The position numbers and the translations under genes are program-made. Of a stretch of 64,000 nt of DNA, positions 56,701-64,000 are shown piece after piece; the stretch's first letter is position 1, and each line of letters starts with the position of its first letter. Origin of the DNA: Blattamonas nauphoetae. Taxonomy: Eukaryota; Preaxostyla; Oxymonadida. The stretch lies in assembly GCA_033064195.1 (NCBI GenBank), contig JARBJD010000012.1, forward strand, positions 124,001-188,000, read 5' to 3'. A model generated the notes under the pieces. The model saw nothing but the letters and a program-made list of their open reading frames with translations. It had not been told where the DNA came from and searched no databases.

Positions 56701-59700
56701 TGGGGTATCCGATCCTCTCTTACTTCTTCAACCCGGACAAGAGTGTGGAGAGAGGAGAGGATCCGGAGGAGGAGGACAGATGGGACGACAGCATGGACTC
56801 GTCCGAGACGGACACATCAACAATGATCTCTCTCCATTCGACAGATTACTCGGAGGAAGAGCTCCTTCTTGGACAAAGCTCACAAAACCTGTCCGTCTTT
56901 TCCACTCCCATCACTGCCCCAACCCGCCTAAACAAGGACCAGATTCTTTCGTACATTTCTCCAGCGCATCAACAGACTATCGAAAGTGAAGTACCATCCT
57001 CACGCCACCAGGATGACAATACGATTCGAAGCTATGCAATGTCTGAAACATTGCGAAAAGAAAAAGAAAAGAAAAGGCACCTCTCTCATAAAAAGCGCAA
57101 CCAATCAGGACAAAACACTCACACCCTTTCCGAGCTTCTCGAGAATCTTCCGCCGGCGTATCAGCTGCTCCAATCGAAGAACCCGTCGGTCACCGATTTT
57201 CTTAAGTTTGTGGACGGCAACATCGAACAATCACTTTCTCTCACGATCACGACCCACATCTACAAGTTTATGATCCAAATCATTCAAAATCACCAGACTG
57301 CGGAAGCCACGTCGGAATTCAACGACTTCATCCAACGGTATGACAACTCCTACAAGACCCCAATCCAGCAAGCTCTCAGCTTGCAGATGGATCTGACCAA
57401 TCTGATTGCTTCTTGTCAAGAACTATTGACGGGCCCACTGCCCCTCCTCCAGCAGACCAAGCTGGAGTCTGCTCTTATCGCCCTCCTGGGGTGCTACTCC
57501 ACCATGCTTCTTCTCGTCAAAGCGCTTCGTGAGAGAGATCAGACCAAAATCAGTCTGATTATGTTTGCGATCGAGACCCTCCCACAGGCTGACGTCCCTC
57601 TGACGTCTTTCAACCAGACTTTGATCGACACGTACCTCTCAAAGATCCTTCCAAGCGTCAACAGGTCGAGCGGCGGCACACTCTCTCAAGCAACTGAATC
57701 TGATCAGAGCGAGTCACGATTCCAACTCACGTTCGACACATCCCACACATCTCACTCGACCCCAAACTACTCTGCGAAACACACCGCCTTCCTCAAAATT
57801 CGATTTGGGCAGATCAGTCTTCCTTACGGTGGTGAGTATGTTCCTTTCTCAACCCACTCTGTTGGATCATGGGGGATGATCGGGAGCATAGGAATGGCAC
57901 AAACGACATCTCCAGTCATCACACAGACACAAAGAATGTCGTGGTTCATGACGTGCGTTGCTCGGAATGTATCAACATCACTTCCACCAACATTCAATGC
58001 CGGAATGCCTGTTGCTAAAACTCAATCACTCTCCACACCAGTCACATCCACAATTTGTCCCTTCACAATCATCCAAAGTGAGAGTTTTTCGACCATTCGC
58101 GACAGAACCACTGAAATAGCAACAATCTGTGGGCATCAAATCGTCGCCATCCAGATGGACAAGCTTATCAACCACCCGCAAGGCCTCATCCGTTTCGTCA
58201 CAGCGATTGCAGGACAAGGACAATGGGGAATGATGGACAATCTGGACGACCTGGACGAACCGGAAATGGAGAATATTGTTACCCTTCTCACAAATTGCGT
58301 GACAGCTGCAAAATTAGGACACACCAGAGCGCGCTTGTCGGCTGGCCAAATCTGCAAAATTACGCCTGGATTCCATTTCTTCGCTTCAATCAGCCTGACT
58401 CCGACAACATTCCAGCTACCAGAACCCCTTCGGAGGGAATTTCGTCCATTTGTTGTGTACAAACTGCCGGATGAAGATATCCTGACAGCTCATCTCGCTG
58501 TGGGTGGGTTCAAATACTCGGGCCTTCTCGCCAGTCGAACGGTCTCATTCCTCAACCATTATAAGAACATCACTCGCCAGACCTCAATCAGCATGGCAGG
58601 ATTTGTTCCAACTGTCTCCCTCCAAGCCAAGTCGTATTCTCAGCTCGTTTTGGATAGATACTTCAGACCTCTCCTCTCGTCTCTTCATACCCAGCAGAAC
58701 GAGTTCCGATCGGAGTTGATTGAGTGGCTGGATACCCCAGACGCCAACTTGCCATTACTCAAAAGAGGAATGACCAGCGAGACAGACGACATTGTCAACC
58801 AAATCCAGCTCGAAAGCACAGACATCCCATATTTCACGAAGGCACTCCATCGAGAGAAGTTGGCATTTCTGATGGAATCCTTTGCGCTCTCTTTGTGTTT
58901 GGGAGAAGTGATTTGGAGATCGTTTTTCGTTGGCGATTCCATTCCTGCCATCCAAGTCTTCAATCACATCTTTCCCGAGTTTCCAGTGTCACTCGCTAAG
59001 TCCCTTTTTCATGCTCCTCCCGTTCTGCACACGTCAGGCTACACTTTGGATGTCGACACTCCGGGCCGAGAAGGATACAACGTCCTCTATCCCGAAGAGG
59101 CAGCATTCCTTTCCTCGCTTGACGACGTCACAACGGGATTGGTCTCATTCCAAATCGAGGCAATGGCTGGGAACACCGAAGTGCAAATTAAGACCCAGTC
59201 TCTGTCAAAACTCAGCCAAAATAGACCGAATTCAGCAGCACGAGAAAAAACGAATAAATTATCACGCAGCAAACAGTTTGCTCGGAAGATTCGGAATACT
59301 TTCCAAAAAAACTTGACCGAATCGACATCTCTCGAACAAACAGACCAATCGGAGATTGGCAACACATCCGAGTTGGACGACGACCCATCTCTCCAGCGAT
59401 ACGAGACTGCTCGTGGCGAGACAGTTCAGGATGGACAAAACACACGAGCATCACAAGAAATCTTCCAATACCTGTTCCAAAAATCCACGACTGTTGAAGC
59501 GAGTTCGGATCTGCTCTCGACTGTTGATGCTGTGTCTGATGCTCGGACACAGCAGGAAAACGAGGTCATCTTAAGTGTTCAGCATTTATACCGGTCACTG
59601 CGCAATCCACTCTGGCTTGCTCCAATCCAGGGAGAACGTCGAATGCAGCCACAACCAACACTCCTGGTAGGTCCTGCCGGATGCGGGAAGACGACCATCA

Positions 59701-62700
59701 TCAACCTCCTCGCACAGGCTCAGACCATGTCTGGGATCCCAACTCGCGTTGTTCGCGTGAACATGTCATCAATATCTCTGGATCAAATCATCGGGTCATT
59801 TGAGAATGATCGGAATCCTGCGGATAAAAAGGGCAGCCTCACCCAACCTGTTCTCCATCCTCAGATCCATTTCACAGGGAACGACCAAACCCCCGACTTG
59901 AAGCTCGTTGAACCACCATCCTTCAATCTGAACAAAGCGGAGGATGAGCTGAATGCATCCTGGATTGATGGCATCCTTTCAACTCTTCTGAACGAGTCCA
60001 TGATCTCTGAGAAATCTCCACTCGACTCGGACAATCTTCCGCCAACTCTCCTCTCACCCCAGACATCCACCCAAGAAGAGATTCTCCTCGTGATTGATCT
60101 CGGCCCACCTGTCCGTGCTCCACCAACCTCGCTTTCTCAGTACACTGCTGATGTTTCACGTGGATTCTACGCTCGGAAGCCGATCTCGGAGCTGAGTGAT
60201 TCTGTGGTCCCACTTGGTTTCCATTTCACCAAAGCACTCGGAAATATCTTTCGACGGAGCACTCGCATGGAAATCCTCATCCAATCGGAGTTGCTAAGGA
60301 GAAGGAGCTTGATGAGCTCAGACAATCGGTCGGAGGAGAAGAGGGAAGGGATCATCATCGACGATCCGTATTCTTCTCATCTCACGACTCGACAGGAAGT
60401 TGTGGAACTCCTTCTAAACACAAACAAAGTGCGAAGTCCAGCGTCAACCACCGTGAAACAATTCATGAAACGACTGCACGGGCTGGTTCCTCTGTACAGC
60501 ACTCAAATGGCACGCAGAGTGTTTGAGCAACCATCTTTCCACAAACATCGGTCGAGTTCGTCTCTGTTTAGCGTTGCACAGTTGGGAAGACGAAGATCGT
60601 TCCAGGCGAGACACACCTCAAAATATTCAAAGAAACAACGACACAAATTATTCTTCTCTTCACAGAACAAAACGGAAAGCCAGACTCACGAAGATTTTGT
60701 AAAAAAGAAGATCCACAAGTTGACCAAACATGGACAGTTCACATCGCACAAAGCGAACATGCTTGAGACCCTAAGCATGACTCTTCTTGAGCGAAAGCAA
60801 CAGATGATGAAGGCCCATCTGCTCACCGATACTGCTCTGATGAAAGAGCTTGAGAAGTCCAACGTCATTTCGCACTCGGTTCGGCTCCCGAACATGACAC
60901 TCTTCTCTCTTCCTCCGAACGTGAAAGTCATTTTTGAAGCCGCCTCACTTGATCAACTCCCTTTTGACTTTGTACAGAACTTGTCTGTGTTGTCAGTGCC
61001 GATGAAGATATTCACTTCGTCCCGCCGCTTTTTGTTCATCAAGGAAATCCCAATCTTCCCGAGTCCTCTTATGGTAACAGCAGAGCACATTTATACCGTC
61101 CTTGTCCAGCAATACATCAACATCAATCCATTTATGACAGACATCTGGATGACCGACTCTGTTCTGTCTGCAATCCACATGTATCTCACATTCACAGCTG
61201 GGTTGATGACAGTCTGGCTGCAGGAGGCCGGCCAATTTGCCAAAAACTACTTCAACGATATTTGCAACTCAACATCATCTCCACATTCTTCCACTCTGAG
61301 GCCGAACAAGAGATATGCTCAACAAATGGCGAAGAGTCTTTCTCGGAGTTCAGCCTTTTTTGAGAACACATTGCACACTTATGTGAACAACACACTCACA
61401 CTCTACAATGCTCATATGAAACACCTGATGAACATGATCCTCACTCACATCTTCAGAGAGCAGAGCGATCCTGGGGATATGAAATTCGACTTTATTCGAC
61501 CAGTTGTGACGAATGTTGTCGCTTACAGCGTTTTTTGGGGAGTTGGAGGATCAGCTTTCTCTTTCGATGATTTCCGAGATGCATTCTCAGAATTCATGCT
61601 CAAACTCATTCGATCTCCTCCAAACCTGAGCATCAAATTAATCGAGTTTTCAGAACCAAACGCGACAATTACACGCGACATTCAGAACATGTCAGAACTG
61701 CGGGGAATCCCATCAGCCTCAAAGCCCAACCTCGCCGACTTTTTAGTGAACCTCTCAACAGGGATGTGGGAACCAGCGTTGAAATATTACAAACCACTCT
61801 TCAAGAATACATCAACGTCAATCACACCGAGCGTGATCATCAGACAGGTCGGAGATTCTGTGGACATTCAAATGCCTCAGTCAGTCTCCATCGATGTCAT
61901 CGCCCTCGACGAGTTCAGCAACATCGCATTCCCACACGAATGCACTCTCTACCACACCGCGGCGTTGTATGCTTCAATGGATTATCCTTCGCTCTTCGGA
62001 GTCACCGAATCAATCCATCACAACCGCGTGTCTTCCGCCGTATTGCGACCGCCACTTTCGTCTCTGAATCCGGGGGATTTCTCATCAAACAGTTGCATCT
62101 ATCCTGTTTTCCAGTCTGTCAAACCGTCAGTCTTATCGACAGGACTCAACTTTATCACGAATCACTTCAATCGACACAAGACTCAAGATGCAAATACAAC
62201 ACTTCAGTCACCTTCAGAGCTATTCAGCAACCAACCTCCAACACCAAATGCCCAATCATCCGCAAACATCGAGAAAAGCAAACAGTCGAGCTCCCAGACA
62301 TCTGCAATAGCACTCGTGTTCCAAATGAATCCTCCCATCTCCATCCAAACCTTGTCGTTCCTCGCAACACTTGTCGAGACAGGACAGTTCGTCGACAATG
62401 GGCATCTTCGTCAAGCAAAAAATGAAGGAATCTCGTTCGCATTCACAACACCGCTTGGTGCTGCTCTTTGGCTCCCTCCGCGCTTCCTCAGACACTTCGC
62501 TCTTCTGGCAATGCCTCGAAACAATCCTACCAGCGCGTGCATTGCAGTGAGTGCGTATTTCAAACATTTGTTGGCAGAACACAGCATCTCTTTGAACGAG
62601 AATGTCGATCCAGAAGCTGCATATGCTCTGAATCAGGATAATCTTCCCTCGCTGATTCAATCTCTCGGCTCTGTCTTAACTCGCACGGAGTTTGAGTTCA

Positions 62701-64000
62701 TGAAAGATCAATTCAACGTCGAAGTTCCGAATCAAGGGCAGAAGTCACTTTTCTCAGCTCCGTTGAACGATCCACAGGCTCTGATTTCAGCCATTCTTGT
62801 TCGAATACCATCAATGACGGTCTTTCTCTTCCACCTGATCTACTTCCCTCTGTCTGAGAAGGACCTCCCAATGCACCCCCTTCGTCAGCATCTCAAGAAC
62901 ATCTTCACCGAACTCACCATCTTTCCGATCTCCCTCAATCACGTGTTCTACGTCATCCATCAACTAGCAACCGGTCTGGAGACAGATTTCCTCACTCAAG
63001 AAAGCCCCGCCAAGCTGGTCTTGCTGTGGATGAAGCTGTGTCAGAGCATTCTATTTGATCGAACACTTCCTCGAGACAGTGTCTCAGTCGGTGTCCTTCT
63101 CAGTTGGTTTGGGCAAGCTCTTCTCACAGGTGATGAAATTGACCTCCATGCTCTCCAAACTCTGATGGCCCAATGTCCATTCAAATGCTCCGACGACATA
63201 GTTGGCATCATCCATTCTCATTATACACACGACCGACCACAAACTCGCCAAAGTGCTCAGTCGAAGGAGATTTTGCTTCAGCGACTCATCGGCCAGACTA
63301 TCGATCATTACCCGTCATCACTGACTGATAGCATTAATTACACGGCTCATCAGTTCGCTGCTCGTCTCCAGCACTTCGATGGATGCGTCATCACTTACCC
63401 ACATCTCGTCTACACTGGTTTCATCGATTTCATCTCCACCACGCTCAAGTTCGATGTCATTGCGTTGGATGTTGGGACGACACGACAACAGTTCCTGCGG
63501 AATCTTCGAACTGTGGTGATGAACGTCATCCTCGCTCCTCGCCCTGTCATCATTACGCTCAACATTTCAGACATGGTGTCTCTCAACCGTGTCGATAACA
63601 TCTTCAAATCTCGGACGAATTTCTCGGCCAAAAGATACGGCTCAACCAACACTCGATCTCCGTTCAACTTGCTCATGTCGTCGCTGAACAAGGGACAACA
63701 GATTGGTTCAGAAATCACAACAACCTTCGATGAATCTCTAAAGTCGGACACACCAGTCATGTCAATCTCAGAACCGTCCGATGAGCTCACCCTCGATCTG
63801 GTCTCGTCGTACTTGTACATCCTGTCAGTATCGACCGTCTCGTTGCTGTATCTCTTTTCTCCGAAGACGATGAAGACCATCCTGTCCGACGCTTATTCCA
63901 AAGGCATCAAAGAGGCGGTGAGCGAAGAATGGCTCATCGCGGAGTTCAAACGAAAACATCGTTTCCTCTTCTTCATCTCACGATTCATTTCGAAATACGA
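50773..64000 (+). CDS. dynein heavy chain-like protein with degenerate AAA1 (3' end off window)
   Basis: Exon 1 (50773-50964) joins across a 44-nt intron to an exon open in one frame from 51009 to the window edge, at least 4,394 residues. The tail holds a classical C2H2 finger (about residues 1004-1027, C-x2-C-x12-H-x4-H). The dynein linker is clear: RHWAELAEITGHD, IRALHENKVETELGEL, SYLDRKADTYPILYLL. In AAA1 (about 2335-2575) the order of blocks is kept, ending FRPFVVYKLPD, but IIQSESFST stands at the P-loop and GQWGMMDNLDDL replaces GxWxCFDEFNR. AAA2 keeps a P-loop, LLVGPAGCGKTT (about residue 2952), and SWIDGIL. The presumed AAA3 and AAA4 P-loops are not recognisable. Long Ser-rich inserts flank AAA1. 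Probably a divergent dynein unable to hydrolyse ATP at AAA1. Confidence 0.75.

Noticed and set aside
53128-63598. Plus and minus frames inside the dynein-like exon, including a 219-codon frame at 61766
   Set aside because: They are shadows of the single frame that runs from 51009 to the edge and contains the linker, AAA and zinc-finger motifs.

Overview
The window is nuclear DNA of a unicellular eukaryote. Genes have spliceosomal GT..AG introns, tRNA genes carry internal pol III boxes, and the products are eukaryote-only proteins (clamp-loader RFC5-type subunit, Elongator ELP3, BRO1/ALIX, kinesin-14, dynein heavy chain, RhoGEF, MYG1). TAA, TAG and TGA all end genes, so the code looks standard. 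Introns are extremely short: most of the roughly 40 I could place are 29-58 nt, with many at 29, 31, 32 or 35 nt. Genes are packed 45-300 bp apart, often as divergent pairs. An intron-rich flagellate of the Preaxostyla/oxymonad type (Monocercomonoides- or Blattamonas-like) would fit; this is inference from gene style, not a search result.

Layout. (1) 1-12.2 kb, gene-dense: a RecA-like/XRCC2-like ATPase running off the left edge, MYG1, a two-TM protein, RFC5, tRNA-Asn and tRNA-Gly, a seven-exon small gene, a metallophosphoesterase, a large protein kinase and a coiled-coil protein. (2) 12.4-12.9 kb: an inverted-repeat element holding a tRNA-like sequence. (3) 12.9-29.8 kb: a 2,450-residue CPSF-A/DDB1-superfamily protein, a multipass membrane protein possibly continuous with a Ser-rich tail, a small protein, and a 1,761-residue protein that joins an EERLKK-repeat helix, a CBM20 starch-binding domain and a RhoGEF domain. 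(4) 29.9-42.5 kb: a gene-poor, AT-rich island of DNA transposons and their debris. It holds an 880-bp foldback element with inverted tandem arrays, two about 595-bp MITEs of one family plus fragments, a 1.48-kb Tc1-like DD34E transposon, a second broken transposase, another foldback repeat, and a few unrecognised or decayed genes. (5) 42.5-64 kb: a second tRNA-Gly copy, kinesin-14, ALIX-like BRO1 protein, ELP3, and a dynein heavy chain-like giant running off the right edge.

How the genes fit together. There is no operon logic; most genes are housekeeping (repair/replication, RNA processing, tRNA modification, ESCRT traffic, microtubule motors). The two most unusual products are the CBM20-RhoGEF fusion, which would put a glycogen/starch-binding domain on a Rho-type GTPase activator, and the dynein-like protein. 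In the latter the AAA1 motor site has lost both Walker motifs, a P-loop survives clearly only in AAA2, and the tail contains a C2H2 zinc finger. I saw no LTR element, Polinton, virus gene or CRISPR array.
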